DNA of 64,000 nt from Alloboseaceae bacterium BT-24-1. Its GTDB lineage: Bacteria; Pseudomonadota; Alphaproteobacteria; Rhizobiales; Beijerinckiaceae. Below the pieces are notes generated by a model, which was not told where the DNA came from, did not search any database, and saw nothing but the letters and a program-made list of their open reading frames with translations. The stretch covers positions 186,001 to 250,000 of the forward strand of contig JAOYTL010000002.1 of NCBI GenBank assembly GCA_025846845.1, in the 5' to 3' direction. Every line of letters begins with the position of its first letter. Within the stretch, counting starts at the first letter, position 1. This document shows positions 46,863 through 57,243 of the stretch, in pieces. Both the position numbers and the translations under genes were made by a program.

Positions 46863-47816
46863 TCAGAGCGTGTAGCTCCATTCCGCCGTGGCGAAGCGAT
46901 AGCCATTGCCCTCCTTGCCGATCCGGCCGAAGCCGGGGAAGGGGATGTGGGCGCCGCTGATCACCAGTTTGTCGGCTGCCGCCATGTCGAGCACGCGCCG
47001 GCGCGAGGCGACGGCCTGCTTGGCGTCGGCGTCGAAGACGAAGGTGATCTCGGGCTGGACGGTCTGGAGCACGACATTGTGGATGCTGTCGCCAACGAGC
47101 AGGAGCTGCTGGTTGCCGGAGGAAAGCCGCAGGATGCTGTGTCCCGGCGTATGGCCCGGAGCGTGCTCGAGCGTCAGGCCGGGTGCAACCTCACCCGCCT
47201 TCACCTTGCGGGTGCGGCTTGCATAGGGCGCGAGCGCGCCGCGGGCGGAGGCAAAGAACGGCTTCACCTCTGCCGGTGCCTGGCTGAGGATGCCGTCATC
47301 ATGCCAGAAGGCGTGCTCGGCCTCGTGGATGATCAGTTCGGCATTGGGGAAGCGGGCGGTCTTCTCGGCGGTGAGCAGGCCCTCGTGATGATCCGGGTGA
47401 GCGTGCGTCAGGATGATCGCGTCGATCTGTGCGGGGTCGATCCCGGCAGCGCGCAGGTTGCTCTCGGCCCGGCCCATGGTGTTGCCCATGGCGTTCCAGG
47501 CACCTGAGCCGGTGTCGACGAGATAGGTCCTGTCCTTGCTGTTGACGACGAAGGCGTTGACCGAGGTCGGCAGGCTTTCGTCGAGGCCGGCGCCGGAGAT
47601 GAGCTGGCCGATGGCGGCCGGTTCCGTGCTGGCGAAGGACTTGGCGCCGAGCGGGACGTAGCCGTCGAGGATCGCGGTGATTTCGAGGTCGCCGAGCTTG
47701 CGGCGATAGATGCCCGGCACCTGCGCGCCGGTCAGAGGAGCGCGGGCGTGCGCGGGCAGGGCAGGCGCGAGTGCGGCTGCTGCAGCCGCTGCGAGGAGAT
47801 GGCGGCGATCGATCAT
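46863..47816 (-). CDS. Periplasmic MBL-fold hydrolase with Tat-like signal
   Basis: 317 aa. MIDRRHLLAAAAAAALAPAL carries an arginine pair before a hydrophobic stretch, suggesting Tat export. The metallo-beta-lactamase motif HAHPDHH in IILTHAHPDHHEGLL is intact, with further ligands in APGHTPGHS and GDSIHN. Related to AHL-lactonase-like and other MBL hydrolases; substrate unknown. It is downstream of ohr on the same strand but separated by 120 bp. Confidence 0.85.
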   Translation of the reverse strand: MIDRRHLLAAAAAAALAPALPAHARAPLTGAQVPGIYRRKLGDLEITAILDGYVPLGAKSFASTEPAAIGQLISGAGLDESLPTSVNAFVVNSKDRTYLVDTGSGAWNAMGNTMGRAESNLRAAGIDPAQIDAIILTHAHPDHHEGLLTAEKTARFPNAELIIHEAEHAFWHDDGILSQAPAEVKPFFASARGALAPYASRTRKVKAGEVAPGLTLEHAPGHTPGHSILRLSSGNQQLLLVGDSIHNVVLQTVQPEITFVFDADAKQAVASRRRVLDMAAADKLVISGAHIPFPGFGRIGKEGNGYRFATAEWSYTL

Positions 47817-47936
47817 GGGATGTTCCAGAGGCTTTGAGGTTGAGGCTTCCGGAAACGAGGCTCGCCTCGGGGCGGGCCAAATCGTCTCACGGCCGGAGGG
47901 ATGCCCGGCCGTGAGGATCAGATGGGTGGCGCCAGC

Positions 47937-48362
47937 TCAGGCCGCAACCGTCAGTTCGACATCGATATTGCCCCGGGTCGCATCCGAATACGGGCAGACG
48001 ATATGGGCCTTCTGGACGAGGTCCTCGAGCTTGGCCTTGTCGATGCCGGGCGCCGAGATCGTCAGCTTGGCTGCGATGCCGAAGCCCTTGCCATCGTCGC
48101 GCGGGCCGATGCCGACATCGGCGCTGACGCGGGCGTCGTCCGGGATCTTCACGCCCTCCTTGCCGGCGGCGAACTTCAGCGCGCCGAGGAAGCAGGCGGA
48201 ATAGCCCATGGCGAAGAGCTGCTCGGGATTGGTGCCGTCGCCGCCGCCGCCGCCGAGCTCCTTCGGCGTGTTCAGCACGAGCTTGACGTTGCCGGTGTCT
48301 GTCGCGGCCTGGCCTTCGCGGCCGCCGGTGGCGGAACCATGGGCGGTGTAGAGGATCTTCAT
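47937..48362 (-). CDS. ohr: Organic hydroperoxide resistance protein Ohr
   Basis: 141 aa OsmC-fold thiol peroxidase. The two catalytic cysteines are C57 (GYSACFLGAL) and C123 (HIVCPYSDATRGN), and NPEQLFAMGYSACF and the G-rich loop GGGGGDGTNPEQ are typical of Ohr. It reduces organic and fatty-acid hydroperoxides. Preceded by AAGGAGAG. Divergent from ohrR with palindromic sites between, the standard arrangement. Confidence 0.95.
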   Translation of the reverse strand: MKILYTAHGSATGGREGQAATDTGNVKLVLNTPKELGGGGGDGTNPEQLFAMGYSACFLGALKFAAGKEGVKIPDDARVSADVGIGPRDDGKGFGIAAKLTISAPGIDKAKLEDLVQKAHIVCPYSDATRGNIDVELTVAA

Positions 48363-48405
48363 GACTGCTCTCCTTGCTGGGCGGGCGTCCGCCGTGGTTG
48401 GTGAT

Positions 48406-48439
48406 AATTAGATTGTGCACAATTAAATTGTCTGCAATT
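48406..48439. promoter_or_regulatory. OhrR operator region
   Basis: ATTGTGCACAAT (48412-48423) is a perfect 12-bp palindrome, extended by near-symmetric AATT/TAAATT flanks to 48406-48429. Next to it, AATTG-TCTG-CAATT (48426-48439) is a second inverted repeat. OhrR sites are built from AATT/ATTGT halves, so both probably bind OhrR. Confidence 0.8.
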
Positions 48440-48527
48440 CACATTTCCGTGAACGGGCAGCGCTCGGCGCGATGAGAGAGTATCTTGAGTTCATCGCAGG
48501 GGAGACTGTTTCATGGGCGGGTTGTTC

Positions 48528-48543
48528 CGATCCGATCGGATCG
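48528..48543. promoter_or_regulatory. Perfect 16-bp palindrome before ohrR
   Basis: CGATCCGATCGGATCG is self-complementary, with embedded CCGATCGG as in the cold-shock leader. It is about 45 bp before the probable ohrR start. Regulator unknown. Confidence 0.4.
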
Positions 48544-48589
48544 TTCCCCCTCCCAAGACGCCATGATGCGGGCAACAAACGGCAAGGCC

Positions 48590-49054
48590 ATGACGAAGGA
48601 TGCAAAGGCGACATTGGTGCGAGGGCTCGACGAGCAGATCTGCTTTGCAGTCTATTCGGCCGCCCATGCCTTCAACCGGGCCTACCGGCCGTTCCTGGCC
48701 GATCTCGGGCTGACCTATCCGCAGTATCTGGTCATGCTCGTGCTGTGGGAGCAGGACGGCCAGAGTGTCAAGGCGATCGGCGATCGGCTGATGCTCGATT
48801 CCGGGACCTTGACCCCGCTGCTGAAGCGTCTCGAAGGCAACGGTCTCATCCTGCGCAAGCGCGGTCGCGAGGACGAGCGGCAGGTGCTGGTCGAGCTGAC
48901 CGGTGCCGGCAATGCCCTGCGCGAGAAGGCGAGCCGGTCAGCCAATCCCGTGCCCTGCGCGGTCGAGGACAGCGGTGTCCCGCCGGGGCGTCTGCTGGGC
49001 GATGTCCGGGCCCTGCGCGAGGCGCTGCTGCGCACAGCGGCGGCTGAGGACTGA
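48590..49054 (+). CDS. ohrR: Organic peroxide sensor OhrR (MarR family, two-cysteine type)
   Basis: 154 aa. The winged-helix core SVKAIGDRLMLDSGTLTPLL with KRLEGNGLILRKRGREDERQ is that of OhrR. The sensing cysteine is C18 (LDEQICFAVYSAAHAF) and a second is C123 (NPVPCAVED); the spacing of 105 residues is the same as C22/C127 in the two-Cys OhrR of Xanthomonas. Oxidation would release DNA and induce ohr. Starts at 48563 or 48566 are alternatives. Divergent from ohr. Confidence 0.9.
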   Translation: MTKDAKATLVRGLDEQICFAVYSAAHAFNRAYRPFLADLGLTYPQYLVMLVLWEQDGQSVKAIGDRLMLDSGTLTPLLKRLEGNGLILRKRGREDERQVLVELTGAGNALREKASRSANPVPCAVEDSGVPPGRLLGDVRALREALLRTAAAED

Positions 49055-49241
49055 AGCCGGTCGGGCAGGGGCGCAGGACCTCGAAAATATTCTTTCGCAG
49101 ATCCGCTAGGTCGGCTGGCCGCATTGGGCCGTGCCGGGGCCCGCATGCGTGCCAAAAATCCCCGTCTTTACGGATAGTTAACCTTAACGGGCTGTGATGC
49201 CTGCAGGCTCGGGCAGACCTCCGTCTGCGGCACCGGATCCG

Positions 49242-49270
49242 TTGACGCCCATATTGTCCCATGCTATCCC
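49242..49270 (+). promoter_or_regulatory. mraZ promoter
   Basis: TTGACG (49242-49247) and TATCCC (49265-49270) are separated by exactly 17 bp. The first two MraZ boxes overlap the spacer and -10, which fits repression by MraZ. Confidence 0.6.
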
Positions 49271-49281
49271 AAATCATCCCG
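49257..49281. promoter_or_regulatory. Three MraZ boxes
   Basis: TCCCA (49257-49261), TCCCA (49267-49271) and TCCCG (49277-49281) recur every 10 bp with 5-bp spacers. Read on the minus strand they are TGGGA/CGGGA repeats, the known MraZ-binding pattern of TGGGN separated by 5 nt. They are in opposite orientation to the gene here. Confidence 0.8.
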
Positions 49282-49441
49282 TCGAGACCGACAGGCAAGC
49301 AACAAGTCAGAGCCCGTGTGCCGCGCGGATTTTGGCTGACGGCTCCGCCATGTCGGGATCGACGGGGGTATCGATCACCGGCGCCTGCCGGCGCGCCTCG
49401 CGCCGTCGGAGTCCGACTGGAAGTCCGACCAGGAGGCGGCG

Positions 49442-49900
49442 TTGACGGACCGCTTCGTCTCCCATTTCACCAACAGGCTGGACGCCAAGGGGCGCGTCTC
49501 GATCCCGGCTCCGTTCCGGGCCGTGCTGGCGAAGGACGGCTACGAGGGTCTCTACGTCTATCCGGCGCTCGATCAGGCCAGCCTCGATTGCGGTGGCCAT
49601 GCGCTGCGGGCGACGATCGACGAGATCCTGTCGCGCTTCTCGCCTTTCTCGGAAGAATGGGAGTCGCTCTCGACGGCGCTGAACGGCACCTCCGAGGTGT
49701 TGAAGGTCGATCCCGAAGGGCGGATGATGCTGAGCGAGGCGCTGAAGGCGCATGCCGGCATCGGCGATACCGTCACCTTCGTCGGGCAGGGCCACAAGTT
49801 CCAGATCTGGGAGCCGGAGCGCTTCAAGGCGCATCTCGAGGATGCCAGGGGAAAGCTGCGCGACGTCCGGCGCATGCTCGGCGCGAGGACTGTGGCATGA
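49442..49900 (+). CDS. mraZ: Transcriptional regulator MraZ
   Basis: 152 aa. Two SpoVT/AbrB-like halves (FTNRLDAKGRVSIPAPFRAV; EVLKVDPEGRMMLSEALKAH), both with the DxxGR motif. The start is TTG, five bases after AGGAGG. MraZ represses its own dcw promoter through GGGA repeats, which are present upstream. Overlaps rsmH by 4 bp. Confidence 0.93.
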   Translation: MTDRFVSHFTNRLDAKGRVSIPAPFRAVLAKDGYEGLYVYPALDQASLDCGGHALRATIDEILSRFSPFSEEWESLSTALNGTSEVLKVDPEGRMMLSEALKAHAGIGDTVTFVGQGHKFQIWEPERFKAHLEDARGKLRDVRRMLGARTVA

Positions 49901-50901
49901 CCGGCGAAACCCACATTCCCGTGCTGATGGCCGAGGCGCTCGATGCGCTCGCGCTCAGGCCTGGCGGCCGCTATCTCGACGGAACCTTCGGCGCCGGTGG
50001 TTATTCGCGCGCATTGCTGGAGCGCGAGCCGGAGGCGACGCTGCTCGCGCTCGACCGCGATCCGACCGCGATAGCCGGCGGCGCAGACCTCGTCCTGGCG
50101 ATGGGCGGGCGGCTGACGCTGGCCGAAGCGCGCTTCGGCGCGCTGGCGGAGGAAGCCGAGCGCTTCCAGATGGCGCCGCTCGATGGTGTCGTCCTCGACA
50201 TCGGCGTCTCCTCGATGCAACTCGACCAGGCCGAGCGCGGCTTCTCCTTCCGTTTCGACGGGCCGCTCGACATGCGCATGGGCGCGAGCGGCCAGAGCGC
50301 CGCCGACCTCGTCAACGACGCCGACGAAGGCGTGCTCGCCAACATCATCTACCATTATGGCGAGGAGCGGCGTTCGCGTGCCGTGGCGCGCGCCATCGTC
50401 GAGGCCAGGCGCAAGGCGCCGATCACGACGACGAAGCAGCTCGCCGACCTCGTCGCCGGCATCGTCCGGGGCGAGCCCGGCGGCGCGCATCCGGCGACGC
50501 GGACCTTCCAGGGCCTGCGTATTGCCGTCAATGACGAGCTCGGCGAGCTGGTCAGGGCGCTGCATGGCGCCGAGGCCGTGCTGAAGCCGGGCGGGCGGTT
50601 GTCCGTCGTCACCTTCCATTCGCTCGAAGACCGCATCGTCAAGCAGTTCTTCGCCGAACGATCGGGCAAGGCGCCGACCGGCTCGCGCCATGCCCCGGCC
50701 GTGGCGCAGCCGCAGGCGACGTTCAGCCTCGTCATCAAGGGGCCGGTCGCGCCGTCGGAGGCAGAAACCAGAGCCAACCCGCGGGCCCGCTCGGCCAAGC
50801 TGCGCGCCGTGGAGCGTACCGACCTTCCGCCGCGCGCGCCCGATCCCGACCTCGTCGGGCTCGCCGTGGTGCCCGCGCCGCAAGCCCGCCGGAGGAGCTG
50901 A
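49897..50901 (+). CDS. rsmH: 16S rRNA (cytosine1402-N4)-methyltransferase RsmH
   Basis: 334 aa. SAM motif GTFGAGGYSRALLEREPEAT, catalytic-region FSFRFDGPLDMRMG, and the insert TRTFQGLRIAVNDELGELVR with FHSLEDRIVKQFFAE. It methylates C1402 in the ribosomal P site. Start 49897 overlaps the mraZ stop (ATGA). Confidence 0.97.
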   Translation: MTGETHIPVLMAEALDALALRPGGRYLDGTFGAGGYSRALLEREPEATLLALDRDPTAIAGGADLVLAMGGRLTLAEARFGALAEEAERFQMAPLDGVVLDIGVSSMQLDQAERGFSFRFDGPLDMRMGASGQSAADLVNDADEGVLANIIYHYGEERRSRAVARAIVEARRKAPITTTKQLADLVAGIVRGEPGGAHPATRTFQGLRIAVNDELGELVRALHGAEAVLKPGGRLSVVTFHSLEDRIVKQFFAERSGKAPTGSRHAPAVAQPQATFSLVIKGPVAPSEAETRANPRARSAKLRAVERTDLPPRAPDPDLVGLAVVPAPQARRRS

Positions 50902-50903
50902 GC

Positions 50904-51293
50904 ATGATCAAGCTCTTGCATATCGTCGCCATCGGCGCGCTGGTGTCCTCGGCGCTCTATGCCTATTCGATCAAATACGAGACGACGCTGCAGGCCGAAC
51001 AGCTGCAGAAACTGAAGGCCAAGGCCCAGCGCGAGCGCGAGGCGATCGCCGTGCTCAAGGCGGAATGGCAGTTCCTCAACCGGCCCGAGCGCCTGCAGGC
51101 GCTGGCCGACAAGCACCTCGACCTGCAGCCGCTGGCGATCACACAGATCGTGCGCCTGTCGGACATCCCCAATCGCGGGCCGAAGGTCGACTCGATCGGC
51201 CGCAAGCTCGAGGATCTTGGCCTCGGCCTGCCGACCGAGACGCCGAAGGACCGCAAGAGCAACGCCGTGACGACGCCGGGAGCCCGCCCATGA
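50904..51293 (+). CDS. ftsL: Cell division protein FtsL
   Basis: 129 aa. One membrane helix (LLHIVAIGALVSSALYAYSI) followed by a periplasmic coiled coil (LQAEQLQKLKAKAQREREAI) and WQFLNRPERLQALADKHLDL, the conserved alphaproteobacterial FtsL pattern. It is part of the FtsQLB complex that activates septal synthesis. Two bases separate it from rsmH; its stop overlaps ftsI by 4 bp. Confidence 0.9.
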   Translation: MIKLLHIVAIGALVSSALYAYSIKYETTLQAEQLQKLKAKAQREREAIAVLKAEWQFLNRPERLQALADKHLDLQPLAITQIVRLSDIPNRGPKVDSIGRKLEDLGLGLPTETPKDRKSNAVTTPGARP

Positions 51294-53086
51294 GCCAGGA
51301 GCTCAACCAGCACGCCGGGGCGCCCGAGATCGGTGCCGCCACGATCGAGAAGCCCGCGGTCGCGAAGCCGAAATGGCGCTTCCGCACCGAATGGCTGCGC
51401 GACGTGTTCCGGATGAGCGGCGAGAAGAGCGAGCCGCGCGTCGGGCTCGTCATTCTCGGCTTCAGCGGGCTGTTCCTGGCGATCGTCGGCAGGCTCGTCA
51501 TGCTCGGCGCCTTCCCGAGCGACCAGGTTGGCTTGCGCCGCGCGACCTCGAACGCGATCTCGGCGGCACGGCCCGACATCCTCGACAGGAACGGCATTCA
51601 GCTCGCCACCGATGTGCGCACCGTCTCGGTCTTCGCCGAGCCGCGCAACATCCTCGACAAGGACGAGGCGACCGAGCTCCTGACCGCGGTGCTGCCCGAC
51701 CTGAACGCCAAGGAGCTGCGCGACAAGCTCGGCACCAAGAAGGGCTTCGTCTGGGTCAAGCGCGAGATCACGCCGCGCCAACAGGCCGAGGTCCACAGGC
51801 TCGGCATTCCCGGCGTCGGCTTCGTGCCCGAGAACAAGCGCGTCTACCCGAACGGCAACGTCGCCGCCCATGTGCTCGGCTTCGCCAATGTCGACAATAT
51901 CGGCATCGCCGGCATTGAGAAGTATATCGACTCGCAAGGCCTGCAGGACCTGAACGGGGCGGGTTTCGCGGTCCAGGCCTCCGACCTCAAGCCGGTTCAG
52001 CTCTCGATCGACATGCGCGTCCAGCACCTCGTGCGCGACGAGCTGGTCAAGGGCATCGAGAAGTACCGGGCGATCGCGGCGGCGGGCGCCATCATGGACG
52101 TCAACACCGGCGAGGTGATCGCGCTGGTCTCGCTGCCCGACTTCGACCCGGGCAACCCGGTCGATGCGCTGGAGAAGGACCGGATCAACCGGATGAATGT
52201 CGGCGTCTACGAGATGGGCTCGACCTTCAAGGCGCTGACCGTCGCGATGGCGCTGGATTCCGGCAAGGCCAACATCAATTCGAGCTATTCGACCGCCGGC
52301 GGCATGATGCGGTTCGGGCGCCAGGTCATCAAGGAATACCATGGTACCGGCCGCACGCTGACCGTGCCGGAGGTGTTCCTGCATTCGTCGAATATGGGCT
52401 CGATCAAGATGGCGCTCTCGGTCGGCGTCGAGGGCCACAAGGCCTTCCTGAAGAAGATGATGCAGCTCGACCGGATGACGACCGAGCTGCCGGAGAGCGC
52501 TGCGCCGATCGTTCCGCAGCGCTGGGGCGAGATCAACACTGCGACCATCGCTTTCGGCCACGGCCTCGCGGTCGCGCCGCTCCAGGCACTGGCGGCAGTC
52601 GGAGCCCTGGTCAATGGCGGCTACCTGATCAGGCCGACCTTCCTCAAGCGCTCCGAAGAGGAGGCCAGGAAGGACGCAATCCGCGTGATCAAGCCGGAGA
52701 CCTCCGAGGCGATGCGCTTCATCATGCGCCTCAACGGCGAGAAGGGCTCGGCCCGGTTCGCCAACATTCCCGGCTACTTCGTCGGCGGCAAGACCGGCAC
52801 GGCCGAGAAGGTCATCAATGGCCGCTATGCCAAGAACAAGAACTTCACCACCTTCACGGCGATCGCGCCCTCGGACAAGCCGCGCTATGTCTTCCTCGCC
52901 ATCTATGACGAGCCGAAGGGCTATGCCGAGAGCGGCGGCTACTCGACCGCGGCCTGGAATGCTGGCAAGACCACCGGCAAGGTGATCGAGCGAGCGGCGC
53001 CGATCCTCGGCCTGGCGCCGCGCTTCGAGCCGCCGGTCGCTCCGTTCCCGCTGATGGCCAGGCTGAACGCCTGGGGCTCGCGCTGA
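51290..53086 (+). CDS. ftsI: Septal peptidoglycan transpeptidase FtsI (PBP3)
   Basis: 598 aa. Short cytosolic tail, one helix (VGLVILGFSGLFLAIVGRLV), non-penicillin-binding domain and a transpeptidase domain with all three active-site motifs: S311-TFK (MGSTFKALT), S366-S-N368 (LHSSNMGS) and K501-TGT (GGKTGTA). It cross-links septal peptidoglycan and works with FtsW. A long inverted repeat lies between it and murE. Confidence 0.97.
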   Translation: MSQELNQHAGAPEIGAATIEKPAVAKPKWRFRTEWLRDVFRMSGEKSEPRVGLVILGFSGLFLAIVGRLVMLGAFPSDQVGLRRATSNAISAARPDILDRNGIQLATDVRTVSVFAEPRNILDKDEATELLTAVLPDLNAKELRDKLGTKKGFVWVKREITPRQQAEVHRLGIPGVGFVPENKRVYPNGNVAAHVLGFANVDNIGIAGIEKYIDSQGLQDLNGAGFAVQASDLKPVQLSIDMRVQHLVRDELVKGIEKYRAIAAAGAIMDVNTGEVIALVSLPDFDPGNPVDALEKDRINRMNVGVYEMGSTFKALTVAMALDSGKANINSSYSTAGGMMRFGRQVIKEYHGTGRTLTVPEVFLHSSNMGSIKMALSVGVEGHKAFLKKMMQLDRMTTELPESAAPIVPQRWGEINTATIAFGHGLAVAPLQALAAVGALVNGGYLIRPTFLKRSEEEARKDAIRVIKPETSEAMRFIMRLNGEKGSARFANIPGYFVGGKTGTAEKVINGRYAKNKNFTTFTAIAPSDKPRYVFLAIYDEPKGYAESGGYSTAAWNAGKTTGKVIERAAPILGLAPRFEPPVAPFPLMARLNAWGSR

Positions 53087-53096
53087 GCCCGCCCGC

Positions 53097-53213
53097 AAAT
53101 TCGTCAAGGCGGGCTGCGAATGGCGTTTGTCTGCGCTTCGGTGCTCACGTACTTGAGTACGCTCCGCTCCGATGCTCAAAAAACTCCATTCTCGCCACGC
53201 CCTGACGAATTTT
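53097..53213. repeat. Long imperfect inverted repeat between ftsI and murE
   Basis: AAATTCGTCA (53097-53106) is mirrored by TGACGAATTT (53203-53212), and inner parts GGCGGGCTGCGAATGG and CGGTGCTCACGTACT are matched imperfectly by ATTCTCGCC/ACGCCC and AGTACGCTCCGCTCCG. The whole 117 bp can fold into one long hairpin. It resembles dispersed palindromic repeats; no gene is inside. Confidence 0.75.
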
Positions 53214-53249
53214 CGAACGGACTCCGGGCCGAAGGACCTTGGTAGTGAG

Positions 53250-54718
53250 ATGACCCAATCCGGTTTCAGCCTCGGCCAGCTCTTCCCCGGGGCGTTTCCG
53301 GCAGCGGGCGAGCGCCGCGTCACCGACGTCGCCTTCGACAGCCGCAAGGTCTCAGCCGGCGACGCCTTCGTCGCGCTCGCCGGCGCCAAGGCCGACGGCG
53401 CGCGCTTCATTGCCGATGCGGTGCAGCGCGGGGCGGTCGCAATCGTCTCCAGTGAAACGCGCCCAGCCGATCTGCCCGACGCTGTGGCCTATGCCCGGGT
53501 GGAGGATCCCCGGCTCGCCCTGGCCCTGGCGGCTGCGAAAGTGCATCCGCGCCAGCCCGGCACGGTCGTCGCCGTCACCGGCACGAGCGGGAAATCCTCG
53601 GTCGCCGAATTCACCCGACAGATCTTCATGGCGCTCGGACGCAAGGCGGCGAGCGTCGGCACGATCGGCATCGTCACCGAGGACGGAGCCGATTACGGCT
53701 CGCTGACCACGCCCGACCCGCTCTCGCTGCATGCTTCACTCGACAGGCTGGCGGGCGAGGGCGTCACGCATCTTGCGATGGAAGCGTCCTCGCACGGGCT
53801 CGACCAGCGCCGGCTCGACGGTGTCAGGCTCTCCGCCGGCGCCTTCCTCAATCTCGGCCGCGACCATCTCGACTACCATCCGACCGTCGAGGATTATCTT
53901 GCTGCCAAGCTGCGGCTCTGGGAGCTGCTGCCGGCCGGCGCGCCGGTGGTGATCAACCGCGACGAACCCTATGCGGACAAGGCCGAGGCGGTGGCGCGGG
54001 CGGGCGGCCATCCGGTGATCGGCATTGGCCGGGGCGGCGATCGTCTCAAATTGCTCGCCGTCGCTCGCGAAGGCTTTTCACAACGCCTGACCGTCGAGGT
54101 CGACGGCGCGAAGCTTGAGGTCATGTTGCCGATGGTCGGTGATTTCATGGCCGGCAATGCGCTGGTCGCGGCCGGGCTGGCGATCGCGACGGGCGAGGAT
54201 GCGGTGGCTTCCGTACGCGCGATTGCGGGCTTGAAGGGCGTGCCGGGCCGGCTGGAGCGGGTCGGCGAACACAAGGGCGGGCTGGTCGTGGTCGACTATG
54301 CCCACAAGCCCGACGCGCTCGCGGCGGTGCTGAAGACCTTGCGGCCCTATGCCAGCGGTCGGCTGGTCTGCGTCTTCGGATGCGGCGGCGACCGCGATCG
54401 CGGCAAGCGCCCGCTGATGGGCAAGATCGCCGCCGATGGCGCCGACATCGCCATCGTCACCGACGACAACCCGCGCAGCGAGGATCCCGCCGCGATCCGC
54501 GCCGAGGTCCTGGCGGCGGCACCGGACCGCCTCAGGGAAATCGGCGACCGCGGCGAGGCGATCGCGGCCGGCGTCGCCATGCTGCAGCCTGGGGATGTCC
54601 TGGTCGTTGCCGGAAAAGGCCATGAAAGCGGCCAGATCGTCGGCGATCGGACACTGCCGTTTTCGGATCACGACGTGGTCCGGGAGGCGATCGCGGTTTT
54701 GGCTGGGGGAAGACGGGG

Positions 54719-54722
<4 letters not shown>
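53250..54722 (+). CDS. murE: UDP-MurNAc-tripeptide synthetase MurE (meso-DAP type)
   Basis: 490 aa. P-loop GTSGKSS at 111-117, Mur ligase motif EASSHGLDQRRLDGV, and DNPRSEDP, where DNPR is the meso-diaminopimelate selectivity motif. It adds DAP to UDP-MurNAc-L-Ala-D-Glu. The frame runs upstream through the inverted repeat, but ATG 53250 begins the normal N-terminus. Confidence 0.96.
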
Positions 54723-56143
<1,421 letters not shown>

Positions 56144-56160
56144 GTAAGGAACAAGGTTCG

Positions 56161-57243
56161 ATGCTGGTCTGGCTTGCCGATTTTGCGGGGACGTTCCCGA
56201 TCCTCAACGTCTTCCGCTACATCACCTTCCGTGCCGGTGGAGCGACCGCGACCGCGCTGCTCTTCGTCTTCTTCTTCGGGCCGGCGGCGATCTCCTGGCT
56301 CCGGATCAAGCAGGGCAAGGGCCAGCCGATCCGTACCGACGGGCCGGAATCGCATCTGGCCAAGCGCGGCACGCCGACCATGGGCGGGCTGATGATCCTG
56401 ACCGGGCTCTTCGTCGCGACACTGCTCTGGGGCAACCTGCGCAACCCTTACGTCTGGATCGTGCTCGGCGTGACCGCGACCTATGGCGCGATCGGCTTCT
56501 ACGACGACTTCCTCAAAGTGACGAAGCAGTCGCACAAGGGCTTCTCCAGCAAGGCGCGCCTCGGCCTCGAGATCGTCATCGCGCTCGCCGCCTGCACGGC
56601 GATCATGCAGGTCAGCCCGCCCTCGATCGCCAGCGGCTTCGCCATGCCGTTCCTGAAGGAGCTGATGATTCCGCTCGGCATCCTGTTCCCGGTCGTCACC
56701 GCCTTCGTCGTGGTCGGCGCCGGCAATTCGGTGAACCTGACCGACGGGCTCGACGGCCTCGCCATCGTGCCGGTGATGATCGCGGCCGGCACCTTCGGCT
56801 TCATCGCCTATCTCGCCGGTAACGCCATCTTCGCCAACTACCTGCAGATCCACCATGTGCCCGGCGTCGGTGAGCTCGCCGTGATCTGCGGCGCGATGAT
56901 GGGGGCGGGGCTCGGCTTTCTCTGGTTCAACGCGCCGCCGGCGCAGATCTTCATGGGCGACACCGGCTCACTCGGGCTGGGCGGCATGCTCGGCACCATC
57001 GCGGTGGCGATCAAGCACGAGATTGTCCTCGCCATCGTCGGCGGCCTGTTCGTGGTCGAGGCGCTCTCGGTGATCATCCAGGTCGCGGTGTTCAAGCGCA
57101 CCGGCAAGCGCGTCTTCCTGATGGCGCCGATCCACCATCATTTCGAGAAGCTGGGCTGGACCGAGCCGCAGGTGGTGATCCGCTTCTGGATCATCTCGGT
57201 GGTGCTGGCGCTGGTCGGCCTCGCCACGCTGAAGTTGCGTTGA
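56161..57243 (+). CDS. mraY: Phospho-MurNAc-pentapeptide translocase MraY
   Basis: 360 aa with about ten membrane helices. Active-site elements IGFYDDFLKV, GNSVNLTDGLDGLA and APIHHHFEKLGW are intact. It moves phospho-MurNAc-pentapeptide to undecaprenyl phosphate (lipid I) in the inner membrane. Preceded by AAGGA; murD begins at its stop. Confidence 0.97.
   Translation: MLVWLADFAGTFPILNVFRYITFRAGGATATALLFVFFFGPAAISWLRIKQGKGQPIRTDGPESHLAKRGTPTMGGLMILTGLFVATLLWGNLRNPYVWIVLGVTATYGAIGFYDDFLKVTKQSHKGFSSKARLGLEIVIALAACTAIMQVSPPSIASGFAMPFLKELMIPLGILFPVVTAFVVVGAGNSVNLTDGLDGLAIVPVMIAAGTFGFIAYLAGNAIFANYLQIHHVPGVGELAVICGAMMGAGLGFLWFNAPPAQIFMGDTGSLGLGGMLGTIAVAIKHEIVLAIVGGLFVVEALSVIIQVAVFKRTGKRVFLMAPIHHHFEKLGWTEPQVVIRFWIISVVLALVGLATLKLR

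Larger units (their letters stand above)
49055..49441. other. Regulatory gap before the dcw cluster
   Basis: No gene. It contains TTAACCTTAAC at 49178-49188 (TTAA repeats two bases apart, not the standard CtrA spacing of seven) and the mraZ promoter with its boxes. The end at 49431-49436 is the AGGAGG of mraZ. Confidence 0.7.

Noticed and set aside
49178..49188. CtrA site upstream of mraZ
   Set aside because: The TTAA halves are two bases apart, not the seven needed for the standard site.
53172..53249. N-terminal extension of murE
   Set aside because: The extra codons come from the inverted repeat and do not match MurE.
50963..53410. Long minus-strand frame over ftsL-ftsI
   Set aside because: Antisense to conserved division genes, with no domain.
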